DNA of 64,000 nucleotides from the NCBI GenBank assembly GCA_015066205.1, contig SVOV01000002.1:32001-96000 (forward strand). Direction: 5' to 3'. Shown piece after piece: positions 46,878-54,937 of the stretch. The stretch is from Oscillospiraceae bacterium. GTDB taxonomy: Bacteria; Bacillota; Clostridia; Oscillospirales; Acutalibacteraceae. The stretch's first letter is position 1. Every line of letters begins with the position of its first letter. Under the pieces are notes generated by a model, which saw only the letters and a list, made by a program, of their open reading frames with translations, ran no database searches and was not told the origin of the DNA. Both the position numbers and the translations under genes were made by a program.

Positions 46878-47957
46878 ATGAAGATTTGTGTTTATGCTAT
46901 AGCAAAAAATGAAGAAAAGTTTGCCCGCCGATGGGCTCAGTCAATGAGTGAAGCCGACGAGATAATCGTCCTTGATACGGGAAGCACCGACAAAACAGCA
47001 GAGATACTGTCAGAGCTTCCTAAGGTCAGGGTATACACAGAAGCCATCTCGCCCTGGCGGTTTGATACGGCAAGAAACCGCTGTCTTGAAAAAGTGCCCG
47101 AGGATGCGGATTACTGCATTTCAACTGATCTTGATGAGGTGTTCTCCGAGGGGTGGAGAGAAAAGCTTGAAAAAGTTCTGTCCCTTTCTCCCGATAAGGT
47201 GAGCTACCGTTATACCTGGTCATTCAATGAGGACGGAACGGAAAACACCGTTTTCAACATTGAAAAAATACATAAAAGGCACGGCTTCATATGGACTCAT
47301 CCCGTTCACGAGGTGCTGACCTTTCAGGGTGAGGGCGTACCGAAAACGGTATTCTGCGAGGGGCTTCGGCTTTTCCACTACCCCGACAATAAAAAATCGA
47401 GGAGTCAGTATCTGCCTCTGCTTGAGCTGTCCGTAAAGGAAAAACCCGAGGATGACAGAAATATGCATTACCTCGGAAGAGAATATATGTTTTACGGAAG
47501 ATACCGTGAGGCTATCGATACACTTATAAAGCATCTGAGCCTTAAGACCGCCTTATGGAGGGATGAACGCTCAGCCTCAATGAGATATATTGCACGCTGC
47601 TATAAAGCACTGAATTTGCCTTCCGAAGCCGAAAACTGGCTTCTTCGTGCCTGCAGTGAAGCTCCGCATCTCAGAGAACCGCTGACGGATGCAGCCGTCT
47701 TTTTCTATGAACAAAAAAACTGGTACGGTGTTCTGTTTTTCTGCCTTAAGGCACTTGAGATAACCGAGAGGACCGATACCTATATCACGGATGCCTCTTC
47801 CTGGGGCGAAAAGCCTTATGACCTTTTATCCCTTGCCTTTTATCATACGGGCGATATTGAAAACGCCGTAAAATATGCCGAAAGGGCACTTGAAATATCC
47901 CCCGCCGACGAAAGAATAAGAGGAAATCTCGGATTTTTCAGAAGCTGTATGAAATGA
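46878..47957 (+). CDS. Family 2 glycosyltransferase with C-terminal TPR repeats
   Basis: 359 residues. N-terminal GT-A fold (KICVYAIAKNEEKFARRW, VLDTGSTDKTAEIL) with the metal motif as STDLDEVFSEGW. From about residue 190 to the end there are TPR-like helical repeats (HYLGREYMFYGRYREAI, KYAERALEISPADERI). This combination is common in glycosyltransferases that modify proteins or repeats such as collagen-like triplets. It follows the collagen-like gene by 52 bases on the same strand. I infer that it glycosylates that protein; substrate sugar unknown. Confidence 0.88.
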   Translation: MKICVYAIAKNEEKFARRWAQSMSEADEIIVLDTGSTDKTAEILSELPKVRVYTEAISPWRFDTARNRCLEKVPEDADYCISTDLDEVFSEGWREKLEKVLSLSPDKVSYRYTWSFNEDGTENTVFNIEKIHKRHGFIWTHPVHEVLTFQGEGVPKTVFCEGLRLFHYPDNKKSRSQYLPLLELSVKEKPEDDRNMHYLGREYMFYGRYREAIDTLIKHLSLKTALWRDERSASMRYIARCYKALNLPSEAENWLLRACSEAPHLREPLTDAAVFFYEQKNWYGVLFFCLKALEITERTDTYITDASSWGEKPYDLLSLAFYHTGDIENAVKYAERALEISPADERIRGNLGFFRSCMK

Positions 47958-48007
47958 TATCTCACATCTTCACATATGCCGTAAAACATTAATTAAGAAC
48001 AAAAAAA

Positions 48008-48046
48008 ATCTGCACTGCTTATAAACAGTGCAGATATATTTTTTTA
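48008..48046 (+). terminator. Terminator after the glycosyltransferase
   Basis: A 10-bp stem (ATCTGCACTG / CAGTGCAGAT) with an 8-base loop, flanked by A-run and ATATTTTTTT. Works in both directions. Confidence 0.85.
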
Positions 48047-48051
48047 TATAT

Positions 48052-48150
48052 AGGAAATTGCTCGCATTGTGAGCAATTTGCATATATCAAGAAACACCTA
48101 CAGCCCCCAAGATGGGGGTAGGGGGTTGACAAATCATAAGATTTTTTCTT
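48052..48150. repeat. Dispersed hairpin repeat, copy A
   Basis: About 100 bases with two inverted repeats: AAATTGCTC..GAGCAATTT (7-base loop) and GCCCCCA..TGGGGGT, followed by GGGGGTTGA and AAGATTTTTTCTTA. It is repeated with small changes as copies B, C and D. No open frame. Confidence 0.8.
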
Positions 48151-48152
48151 AT

Positions 48153-48256
48153 TATATTGGAAATTGCTCGCGTTGTGAGCAATTTAGCTTATAACAAAAA
48201 ACACCTTTTCGCCCCCAAGATTGGGGGCCGGGGGGTTGAATCAGAATGCTTTTTTA
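48153..48256. repeat. Dispersed hairpin repeat, copy B
   Basis: Directly follows copy A. Same order: AAATTGCTC..GAGCAATTT, CCCCCAA..TTGGGGG, GGGGGTTGA. Its right end is diverged (GCTTTTTTATT) and contains the stop codon of the symporter gene at 48254. Together with copy A it fills 47958-48253, where no gene is seen. Confidence 0.8.
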
Positions 48257-49708
48257 TTGGCTGACGGAGGCTGTGACGCTTTCCTTATCCGCCTGATTCT
48301 GTGCTCTTCTTTCCCGGAGCTTTCTTTCGATCTCTTTTTTCTTTTCCTTATCGTCCTTAACGAAGCTTATGAAGAAGAGATATAAAACAGAGCCGACAAC
48401 GGGTCCCAACATAAACATGGGCCACTGCCACTTGAGGAATTTTGCATTCTGCTGAAGTCCCATTTCCTTGGCAGTTGAATCATAGCCGAGGAATTTGAGA
48501 ATAAAGCCCTCAATAAGAGTTGACGCACCGCTTGTCATTTTGGTGGTAAAGTTCTGCATTGAGAATGAAACACCCTCGGTACGAAGACCTGTTTTGAGCT
48601 CGACCTCGTCAATGGAGTCACTTGTAAGAGAACGGTGGGCTATATCCATCATCTGTCCGGGAAGATTCACTATAGCCATAAGAGCTGTCATTATAATGAA
48701 TTTCGGGATGGTATCAAAGCCTACAAAAAATGCGATAATTCTTAAAACTACGGCAAATATCTGTGAAGAGAGCAGAATTCTCTTCATACCGCCGATCTTT
48801 TCGGCGACCTTTGTTGCAAAGAACATAACGGGAGTTCCGAGAACACCGCTGCACGCACCGTAGACTACCTCTGCGGTCTGTCCGTTCATTGAGCCCAGCT
48901 TAACACAATTTTCAAAGAAATATGCGTTTTGTACCTTGGGCGCAAAGCCTTGTGAAAAACGGGCAAGAGATATGAAAATAAGGGTAGGATTATGTCTTAA
49001 AACAAGAAGGGACTGAAGCACGGATTCGCCTTTTTCGGGAGGCATTGCAACTCTTTCCTTCATTCTGTAGGCGTTCATTGAAAGAACCTCACCGCCTACG
49101 CAGAAAAGGATCGCACAGATAAAGAATACCGTCTTATCGTCAAGACCTGCTGAATTGAGCGCACTTCTTATCATCTGGAATGCACCGACGACAACGCTTC
49201 CCGCACCCGCTCCTATAGATACCCACTGGGCAACTCGCGAGCGTTCCTCGGAATGGGGTGAGGACAGGGGGATAAGTCCCCAGAGAGCTACATCCTGAAA
49301 GGAATAGAAAAAGTCGAACATAAAATATGTAATGAGGATGTATGCCACCTGCATATTCTCCGAAAGGTTGAAATTGAAGAACATTGCAAGGGATATGACT
49401 GCGAGAATGGGCGGGAAATAAAGATGATAGGGACGAAGCTTGTTATAGGGCTTATGATTTCTTTTGTCAACTATAGCACCGATAACAGGGTCGTTTATGG
49501 CATCCCACACATGGCTTAAGGTAAAAACAGAACCGACCTTTACGGGATCCATATGAAGAAGATTTATACAGAAATACCGAAGCCAGCCCGAAACATAGCT
49601 GTAGGTCAGATTCTGTCCCGCAAGACCAGAGGCATAGGCAAATATTTCGTTATTCGGAACATAGCCTTCGCCCTTTGTTTCTTTAGAAAAAAGAAAGAAC
49701 GACTTCAT
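48254..49708 (-). CDS. Second GPH-family cation symporter, MFS superfamily
   Basis: 484 residues, about 12 hydrophobic segments. The GPH loop motif is visible as HVWDAINDPVIGAIVDKRNH followed by KLRPYHLY. It is only distantly related to the protein at 884. A long Lys/Glu/Arg-rich C-terminal tail (KEKKKEIERKLRERRAQNQ) is cytosolic. It lies in a region with glycosidase-like genes (55039, 57673) that could supply its substrate, but no operon links them. Confidence 0.85.
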   Translation of the reverse strand: MKSFFLFSKETKGEGYVPNNEIFAYASGLAGQNLTYSYVSGWLRYFCINLLHMDPVKVGSVFTLSHVWDAINDPVIGAIVDKRNHKPYNKLRPYHLYFPPILAVISLAMFFNFNLSENMQVAYILITYFMFDFFYSFQDVALWGLIPLSSPHSEERSRVAQWVSIGAGAGSVVVGAFQMIRSALNSAGLDDKTVFFICAILFCVGGEVLSMNAYRMKERVAMPPEKGESVLQSLLVLRHNPTLIFISLARFSQGFAPKVQNAYFFENCVKLGSMNGQTAEVVYGACSGVLGTPVMFFATKVAEKIGGMKRILLSSQIFAVVLRIIAFFVGFDTIPKFIIMTALMAIVNLPGQMMDIAHRSLTSDSIDEVELKTGLRTEGVSFSMQNFTTKMTSGASTLIEGFILKFLGYDSTAKEMGLQQNAKFLKWQWPMFMLGPVVGSVLYLFFISFVKDDKEKKKEIERKLRERRAQNQADKESVTASVSQ

Positions 49709-49804
49709 AAAAAAACTCCTTATTTTTATTCTTTTATAATATTAGCATAAATAATAAATTAAGTAAATGTCAATAAACACCAAAAAAACACCTGTCTTTT
49801 TTAC

Positions 49805-49844
49805 AAAAGCATCACGGCAGACGAATCTCTGCCGTGATGCTTTT
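49805..49844 (-). terminator. Hairpin terminator between the CNNM/CorC gene and the symporter
   Basis: A long stem AAAAGCATCACGGCAG / CTGCCGTGATGCTTTT with an 8-base loop. It lies downstream of the CNNM/CorC gene and its repeat copy on the minus strand, and T-rich sequence follows. Confidence 0.85.
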
Positions 49845-49870
49845 AATTATGTTAAAAATCCCGTTCAAAA

Positions 49871-49955
49871 GCAAGCAAGCTCATATAAAATGAAACACCT
49901 GCCGTCCCCAAGAAAAAGGGGGTGAGGGGTTGATAAATCGTAAGATTTTTTCTTA
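49871..49955. repeat. Dispersed hairpin repeat, copy D (left end decayed)
   Basis: GAAACACCTGCCGTCCCCA..GGGGGTGAGGGGTTGAT and TAAGATTTTTTCTTA match the right two thirds of copies A and C; the left hairpin is degenerate (GCAAGCAAGCTC). The right end contains the stop codon of the CNNM/CorC gene. Confidence 0.7.
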
Positions 49956-51296
49956 TTCTTCAGTCTCGTCGCCAGCTTCAAGTGCTTTTTCCTTTAAGGT
50001 GACAACGGTTTTTTCTATTCTGTGCTCCTTGACCTCGGTTACACATATCTCAAGGATATCGGTCTGCGCGGTAAGTGTTTCGCCGTCCTCGGGAACGATT
50101 CCGAGAACAGAGAATACATATCCGCCGAAGGTATCGCAGTCCTCGCAGTCGAGAGCAATATTAAGCTCCTCTTCAACATCGCGAAGCTCTGCAGTACCGC
50201 TGATCTTCCATACTCTTTCTTCCACCTGAAGAATATCGGGCTCTTCCTCCTGAGCGGTTATGGTGTCCTCATCATAGTCACCCACGATGCTCTCAAGTAT
50301 GTCTGTAATTGTAACGATACCCGTCATGCCGCCGTATTCGTCAAGGACTATGGCAAAGTAATTCTTCTTCTGCTTCATATTCTTGAAAAGCACATCAGCC
50401 TTTACGGTCTCGGGCACAAAGAAGGGGGGCTTTACGCAGTTTTTCATAATATTATCAAGGGATTTGTTCTTAAGACGGAAATAATCCTTTGCGTTGAGAA
50501 CGCCTACGATATTATCAACGGTATCACGGCATACGGGGAAAAATGTATGTCGGCTTTCGTGAATGGTCTCCTCCCACTTTTCCACGGAATCATCGAGCCA
50601 TAAGAGGTCGATATCCGTTCTGTGGGTAGCTATATCGTCAGCAGAAAGGTCATCGAATTCAAAAACATTCTGAATGAGCTCTTTTTCCTCTTCGTCAATG
50701 GTGCCCTTTTCACTGCCCGCATCCACCATCATTCTGATCTCCTCTTCGGAAACGGACTCCTCGTGCTCATTGGGGTCAATACCCATAAGACGGAGCACTC
50801 CGTTGGTGGAGGCAGTAAGGAACCACACAATGGGAGCAAAAAGCTTTGAGATGAAGCTTATAAGACCGGAGATTCCGAGAGCGAGGCTTTCTGCCTTTTT
50901 CATGGCAAAACGCTTGGGCACAAGCTCACCGAAAACAAGGGTGAAATATGAAAGAATAAGGGTGATAACGATAACCGAAACGGAATTGAGTATCCCTCTT
51001 GCTTCTTCGGGCACACCTATTTTAAGAAGACCGTCAACCAGAAGAGCGGCAAAGTTATCGGCAGCAAAAGCCGAGCCGAGGAAGCCCGAAAGGGTTATTG
51101 CTACCTGAATCGTTGCAAGGAATTTTGCGGGGGTCGAGGTGAGCCTTGCAAGGCGGACTGCCTTTTTATTACCCTTTGCGGCAAGAGCGGCAAGCTTTGC
51201 ATCATTCATTGAAATGATGGCAATTTCGGCTGCTGCAAAAATTGCATTTAAGGCAATAAGAAACACCTGTAAAAGTATTTGCGGTAAGATCTTCAT
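49953..51296 (-). CDS. CNNM/CorC (HlyC) family membrane protein with CBS domains
   Basis: 447 residues from ATG 51296, nine bases after GGAGG; a longer frame would run into the terminator hairpin upstream. N-terminal DUF21/CNNM domain with three to four helices (IFAAAEIAIISMNDAKLAAL), two CBS domains (about 205-325; FFPVCRDTVDNIVGVLNAKD, FAIVLDEYGGMTGIVTITD) and a C-terminal CorC/HlyC domain (about 350-430). The family is linked to magnesium or cobalt handling; CNNM/CorC proteins have been shown to export Mg. Expression is probably controlled by the leader RNA at 51311-51456. Confidence 0.88.
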   Translation of the reverse strand: MKILPQILLQVFLIALNAIFAAAEIAIISMNDAKLAALAAKGNKKAVRLARLTSTPAKFLATIQVAITLSGFLGSAFAADNFAALLVDGLLKIGVPEEARGILNSVSVIVITLILSYFTLVFGELVPKRFAMKKAESLALGISGLISFISKLFAPIVWFLTASTNGVLRLMGIDPNEHEESVSEEEIRMMVDAGSEKGTIDEEEKELIQNVFEFDDLSADDIATHRTDIDLLWLDDSVEKWEETIHESRHTFFPVCRDTVDNIVGVLNAKDYFRLKNKSLDNIMKNCVKPPFFVPETVKADVLFKNMKQKKNYFAIVLDEYGGMTGIVTITDILESIVGDYDEDTITAQEEEPDILQVEERVWKISGTAELRDVEEELNIALDCEDCDTFGGYVFSVLGIVPEDGETLTAQTDILEICVTEVKEHRIEKTVVTLKEKALEAGDETEE

Positions 51297-51310
51297 TTTT
51301 TGTTTTCCTC

Positions 51311-51468
51311 CAAAAAACACAAAAAAGCACAACCCCTCGAATTATTCAGGAGTTATGCAGATATTTTATATTAAGTTTTCGCTTACGACTTCGGGAGAGT
51401 TCCCTGTTTCGTCGCCGTCGGTACTGTCCACAGTCACGAAACCTTTCATAAATTTTTTATTAATTTTA
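51311..51468 (-). promoter_or_regulatory. Structured leader RNA with intrinsic terminator, candidate riboswitch of the CNNM/CorC gene
   Basis: On the minus strand a promoter TTGACA (51486-51491), 17 bases, TAAAAT (51463-51468) starts an RNA near 51456. It folds: GTTTCGT/ACGAAAC (7 bp) enclosing the ACTG..CAGT hairpin, then CGAC..GTCG enclosing GGGA..TCCC. Downstream, an 11-bp stem (GCATAACTCCT / AGGGGTTGTGC, with G-U pairs) is followed by TTTTTTGTGTTTTTT and then directly by GGAGG and the gene start. An aptamer-like fold followed by a terminator immediately before the ribosome binding site is the layout of a transcriptional riboswitch or protein-binding attenuator. The fold does not match my recollection of the M-box, yybP-ykoY, NiCo or fluoride consensus. 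Confidence 0.65.
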
Positions 51469-51642
51469 GCATATAGTGTTTTTTTTGTCAATAGCTCTGT
51501 TTTTATATTAAAAAAACTAATATCAGACGGCCTGTTATTCATTTTATTAATAACATTTATTTTTTCTTGACTTGAAAGTGTTATTAAAATATAATGTCCG
51601 TGAAAAACTGTGTTTTTCATTCTTTGAAGCGGGGTGACTAAA

Positions 51643-53892
51643 ATGAAAATCTTAGCTAACAAGCCCTTTCCCGAAAAATACCGCAAGCAGTATGACGAGG
51701 TTTTTAAGGATGAAAGTCCGCTGTTTATCATCACGGGTGATATGACGGCAGAAAAGACCTACGGGGAAAGCGCTCTTTGTTTCACAAAAACAAGAATCGT
51801 GGCCTTTGACAGCTCCTTTGAGGGCTCGGTGAGATCGGTTGATTACGCTACCCTTGAAAAGGCAAAGGTCAAGAGAATGTACGGCAATGCAACCTTTGAC
51901 CTCTATCCCGAAAACGGAAAGAGAATCGTTATGATGCGCCTTTCCTTTGCGGCGGCAAATATTGCAGATGCCGGCGCGGATTTTATCAACGGACTGATAA
52001 AAGACGGCTATTCCGATGAGCTCTTTTATGCTGTTGAAAACACCTTCCTCAAGCAACGCTCCTTCTGTCCGAAGTGCGGCAGAAAGCTCCCCTCTCCCGA
52101 TGCCGACTGCATAAACTGCAAGGGCAAGGGAAAAATGTTCTCAAAATTTGTTCAGTATGCCGCTCCTTTCAAGAAAGGGCTTCTCATTTGCATGCTCCTT
52201 TCAATATTTACAACGGCAATGTCCCTGATTCCCCCTTACATTACGGGATATATGGTGGACGAGGTGCTCCCCTCGGGACAGATAAATATGCTTTATAAAA
52301 TGATCCTGACGCTTCTCGGCGTGTATATTCTCCAGTATACCGTTACGGCTTTCAGAACATATCTTCTGCGTATCACGGGTGACAGAATAGTTGTAGGCAT
52401 CAAAAAGGATATATATGCGAAGGCACAGTATCTTCCCATGTCCTTCTATGACAAGACCTCCACGGGCTCTGTTATCAACCGTGTCACATCAGATGCCGCC
52501 GCAATTCAGAACTTTGTTCTGAAGATTTCGCAGGAGGCAGTAGTCCAGTTCTTCACACTTGTGGGTATTCTTGTCATTATGATAGCCCTCAACTGGAAGC
52601 TGACACTTTTCTCCCTTGTTCCCATTCCCTTTGTTGCCTTTATAGGAAGGCGCTTCGGCAAAAAGATCGGCCCGAGATATATGAGGCTCTGGAGAAGAGG
52701 CTCTGCCATTTCAACTCTTCTTGCAGACACCATCCCCGGCATCCGTATAGTAAAGGCCTTCACAAATGAAGAGAGTGCAGTCAAGAAATTTGACTCCTAC
52801 TGTGATGAATGGATGAGAGAATCTCAACAGGTTGCAAAAATAGCAAGCATATTCCCCTCTTTTATGACCTTCCTCGTGACCTGCGGCTCACTTATTATCT
52901 GGTTCTCGGGCGGTACCTTCGTCATAAACGGAGATGCGGAATTTTCAACAGGTCTTCTGGTTTCGTTCATATCATATGCGAGTATGTTCTATAATCCCAT
53001 AAACTTCTTCGCAAACTTCAGTGATACCTATCAAAACACCTTGGCATCCGCAGAAAAGATACTCGATATACTTGATGCCGAGCCCGAGCATAATTTCGGC
53101 AAGGGCAAGATTCCCGCAAAGATCGACGGCAAGATCGAATTCAGAAATGTCAATTTCTCCTTTGACCGTTCAAAAAAGGTACTCAGCAACATAAATCTTG
53201 CCATTGAGCCGGGTGACATTGTCGGTATCGTAGGTACAACGGGTTCAGGTAAATCAACGCTTATTAACCTCATAATGCGTTATTATGACGAATATGAGGG
53301 TGAAATTCTTATTGACGGACAGAATCTCAAGGACATTGATATGGAATATTACCGTAATCAGATAGGCTTTGTTCAGCAGGAGCCTCTGATGTTCAAGGAT
53401 ACTGTTTTCAATAATATTGCATACGGAGCGGGTAATGTTCATGTAGAGCAGGTGCTTCGTGCCGCTGATATTGCAAATGCCCACGGCTTTATTTCCCGTA
53501 TGCCCGATGCCTATGACACTCTTCTCGGTGAAAGAGGTATCGGTCTTTCAGGCGGTGAAAAGCAGAGAATATCCATTGCCCGTGCGGTTATGAAAAACCC
53601 CTCAATTCTTATCTTTGACGAAGCCACCGCAGCGGTTGACTCCGAAACGGAGCATCTCATTCAGGAGGCTATCGAAAGACTCATAAGAGGCAGAACCACT
53701 CTTATGATAGCCCACCGTCTTTCAACTCTCAGAAATGCCAACAAGATAGTGGTTGTTGACAAGGGTGAAATTATAGAATTCGGTACACCCGATGAGCTTA
53801 TGAAGCTTCAGGGCAAATATTACAAGCTCATTCAGATACAGTCTATGGGCGAACAGCTTCAGGCACAGAAGGAAGCCGAGAATTTTGAATAA
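51643..53892 (+). CDS. ABC transporter (fused TMD-NBD) with N-terminal domain and zinc ribbon
   Basis: 749 residues from ATG 51643 (GGGGTG six bases before). Residues 1-130 form a beta-rich, PH-like domain; CPKCGRKL and CINCKGKG at about 142-160 form a Cys4 zinc ribbon; then six transmembrane helices (about 175-460), and an exporter-type ATPase with Walker A GTTGSGKST (about 531), signature LSGGEKQRISIARAV and Walker B LIFDEATAAVD. It is a type IV exporter half-transporter acting as homodimer. The N-terminal extension is typical of ABC proteins paired with DUF1854 proteins, which is indeed the next gene. Substrate unknown. Confidence 0.9.
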   Translation: MKILANKPFPEKYRKQYDEVFKDESPLFIITGDMTAEKTYGESALCFTKTRIVAFDSSFEGSVRSVDYATLEKAKVKRMYGNATFDLYPENGKRIVMMRLSFAAANIADAGADFINGLIKDGYSDELFYAVENTFLKQRSFCPKCGRKLPSPDADCINCKGKGKMFSKFVQYAAPFKKGLLICMLLSIFTTAMSLIPPYITGYMVDEVLPSGQINMLYKMILTLLGVYILQYTVTAFRTYLLRITGDRIVVGIKKDIYAKAQYLPMSFYDKTSTGSVINRVTSDAAAIQNFVLKISQEAVVQFFTLVGILVIMIALNWKLTLFSLVPIPFVAFIGRRFGKKIGPRYMRLWRRGSAISTLLADTIPGIRIVKAFTNEESAVKKFDSYCDEWMRESQQVAKIASIFPSFMTFLVTCGSLIIWFSGGTFVINGDAEFSTGLLVSFISYASMFYNPINFFANFSDTYQNTLASAEKILDILDAEPEHNFGKGKIPAKIDGKIEFRNVNFSFDRSKKVLSNINLAIEPGDIVGIVGTTGSGKSTLINLIMRYYDEYEGEILIDGQNLKDIDMEYYRNQIGFVQQEPLMFKDTVFNNIAYGAGNVHVEQVLRAADIANAHGFISRMPDAYDTLLGERGIGLSGGEKQRISIARAVMKNPSILIFDEATAAVDSETEHLIQEAIERLIRGRTTLMIAHRLSTLRNANKIVVVDKGEIIEFGTPDELMKLQGKYYKLIQIQSMGEQLQAQKEAENFE

Positions 53893-53905
53893 GGAGGGAA
53901 AGGCT

Positions 53906-54394
53906 ATGATTAATTATATTGACGGTCCCGAGGTCCGTATTACGGAAAATGACGGAATATTTGTTGATGTCGAGTTTTATCATACAAAGGAAAAATTCGA
54001 GTGTCTTGAAATCCACAGGCTTTTCCCCCGTTCAGGCTCAAACAAATATATGGTACTTCTGAATTCCGAGGGCGAGCAGATAGCAATTATCAGAAACATT
54101 GATAATCTTGATCCCGATTCAAAAGCGGTTGTACAGAAGGTGCTTGAGGAATATTATATGATCCCGAAGATCACCCGCTTTATCTCAATGACGGAAAAAT
54201 TCAAGATATGGATGTGGACAGCCGAAACAGATAAGGGTATAATAACATTTGAGATAAGAAACCATATCGCATCCATAAAGCCCTTATATGACGGCAGAGT
54301 TCTCATAAAGGATGCCAACGACAACCGCTATGAGATTCCCGATTACAGAAAGCTTGACATAAAGAGCCAGAAGATGCTCAATCCCAAACTTTAA
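53906..54394 (+). CDS. DUF1854 domain protein
   Basis: 162 residues from ATG 53906, with AAGGAGGG upstream. The pattern PEVRITENDGIFVDVEF, HRLFPRSGSNKYMVLLN and LEEYYMIPKI matches DUF1854, known as the companion of the preceding type of ABC transporter (in some proteobacteria next to cyanophycin genes). Soluble, no signal peptide; function unknown, perhaps a regulator of the transporter. It sits between the ABC gene (13 bases) and darA (15 bases). Confidence 0.85.
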   Translation: MINYIDGPEVRITENDGIFVDVEFYHTKEKFECLEIHRLFPRSGSNKYMVLLNSEGEQIAIIRNIDNLDPDSKAVVQKVLEEYYMIPKITRFISMTEKFKIWMWTAETDKGIITFEIRNHIASIKPLYDGRVLIKDANDNRYEIPDYRKLDIKSQKMLNPKL

Positions 54395-54409
54395 TAAAGG
54401 AGAATATTT

Positions 54410-54736
54410 ATGAAACTTGTTATTGCAATAGTTAATAATGATGACAGCGCAGTTGTTGCATCTGCACTCACAAAGGAAAATTTTATCGTTACAAAGCTTT
54501 CCACCACAGGCGGCTTCCTTATGGTGGGAAACACCACCTTCCTCATAGGTACAGAGGATAAGGATATCCCCCGCCTTAAGGAAATAATCGCAAAGTATTC
54601 GAGAACAAGAACACATTCCGCAGCCACAACGGAATCCTTCGGCAGAGGTCTTTCAGAGGGTGCTCTTGCACAGGATGTAACCGTCGGCGGTGCAACAGTT
54701 TTTGTTCTCTCCGTTGATTCAATGGACAAATATTGA
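54410..54736 (+). CDS. darA: Cyclic-di-AMP receptor DarA (PII-like)
   Basis: 108 residues. The start MKLVIAIVNNDDS and STTGGFLMVGNTTFLIGTED match the DarA/PstA family, small trimeric PII-like proteins that bind c-di-AMP. The partner in the cell is unknown; here it is the last gene of an operon with the ABC transporter and DUF1854 protein. AAAGGAG lies upstream of the ATG. The C-terminal about 40 residues (flexible loop and end) look typical. Confidence 0.93.
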   Translation: MKLVIAIVNNDDSAVVASALTKENFIVTKLSTTGGFLMVGNTTFLIGTEDKDIPRLKEIIAKYSRTRTHSAATTESFGRGLSEGALAQDVTVGGATVFVLSVDSMDKY

Positions 54737-54792
54737 TTAATTCGGAGTTCGGGATTCAGAGAAAGAACCATCCGACCTTCCCCGTTCTCCAT

Positions 54793-54877
54793 CCAAGCCG
54801 CAGGCTTGGTATATCATCACGCGTCAGCGTGTATATCATCACGCGATAGCGTGCATATCATCAGCGAAGCTGTATCA
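54793..54877. repeat. Array of four tiny hairpins separated by TATATCATC
   Basis: CCAAGCC-GCA-GGCTTGG, then ACGC-GTCA-GCGT, ACGC-GATA-GCGT and AGC-GAA-GCT, each followed by (G)TATATCATC or a close variant. Unit length is 21-24 bases. The arms differ while self-complementarity is kept, showing that pairing, not sequence, is conserved. No gene between 54737 and 55038. Confidence 0.75.
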
Positions 54878-54894
54878 CTACAGGACAAAAAAAA

Positions 54895-54931
54895 GAGGTA
54901 ACACGAAAATCAGCCGTGTTACCTCACTTTT
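54895..54931. terminator. Terminator after darA
   Basis: A 12-bp stem (GAGGTAACACG / CGTGTTACCTC) with a 9-base loop, A-run before and CACTTTTTT after. Its arms are almost the same as those of the terminator at 35872. Confidence 0.85.
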
Positions 54932-54937
54932 TTATTA

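Noticed and set aside
48052-48256. Tandem repeat copies A and B as a CRISPR array
   Set aside because: Only two adjacent units of about 100 bases, imperfect, with internal hairpins and no unique spacers or cas genes.
51366-51449. 27-codon frame (MKGFVTVDSTDGDETG...) in front of the CNNM/CorC gene as a leader peptide
   Set aside because: There is no Shine-Dalgarno sequence, the ATG is only a few bases after the predicted RNA start, and the bases are taken up by the stems of the leader RNA.
51369-51460. Assignment of the CNNM/CorC leader to M-box, yybP-ykoY, NiCo or ydaO riboswitches
   Set aside because: Conserved loops of those classes as I recall them are not present, and the fold is shorter than an M-box or ydaO RNA.
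54793-54877. TATATCATC-linked hairpins as CRISPR
   Set aside because: Repeat and 'spacer' are under 15 bases each and the variable part is always self-complementary.
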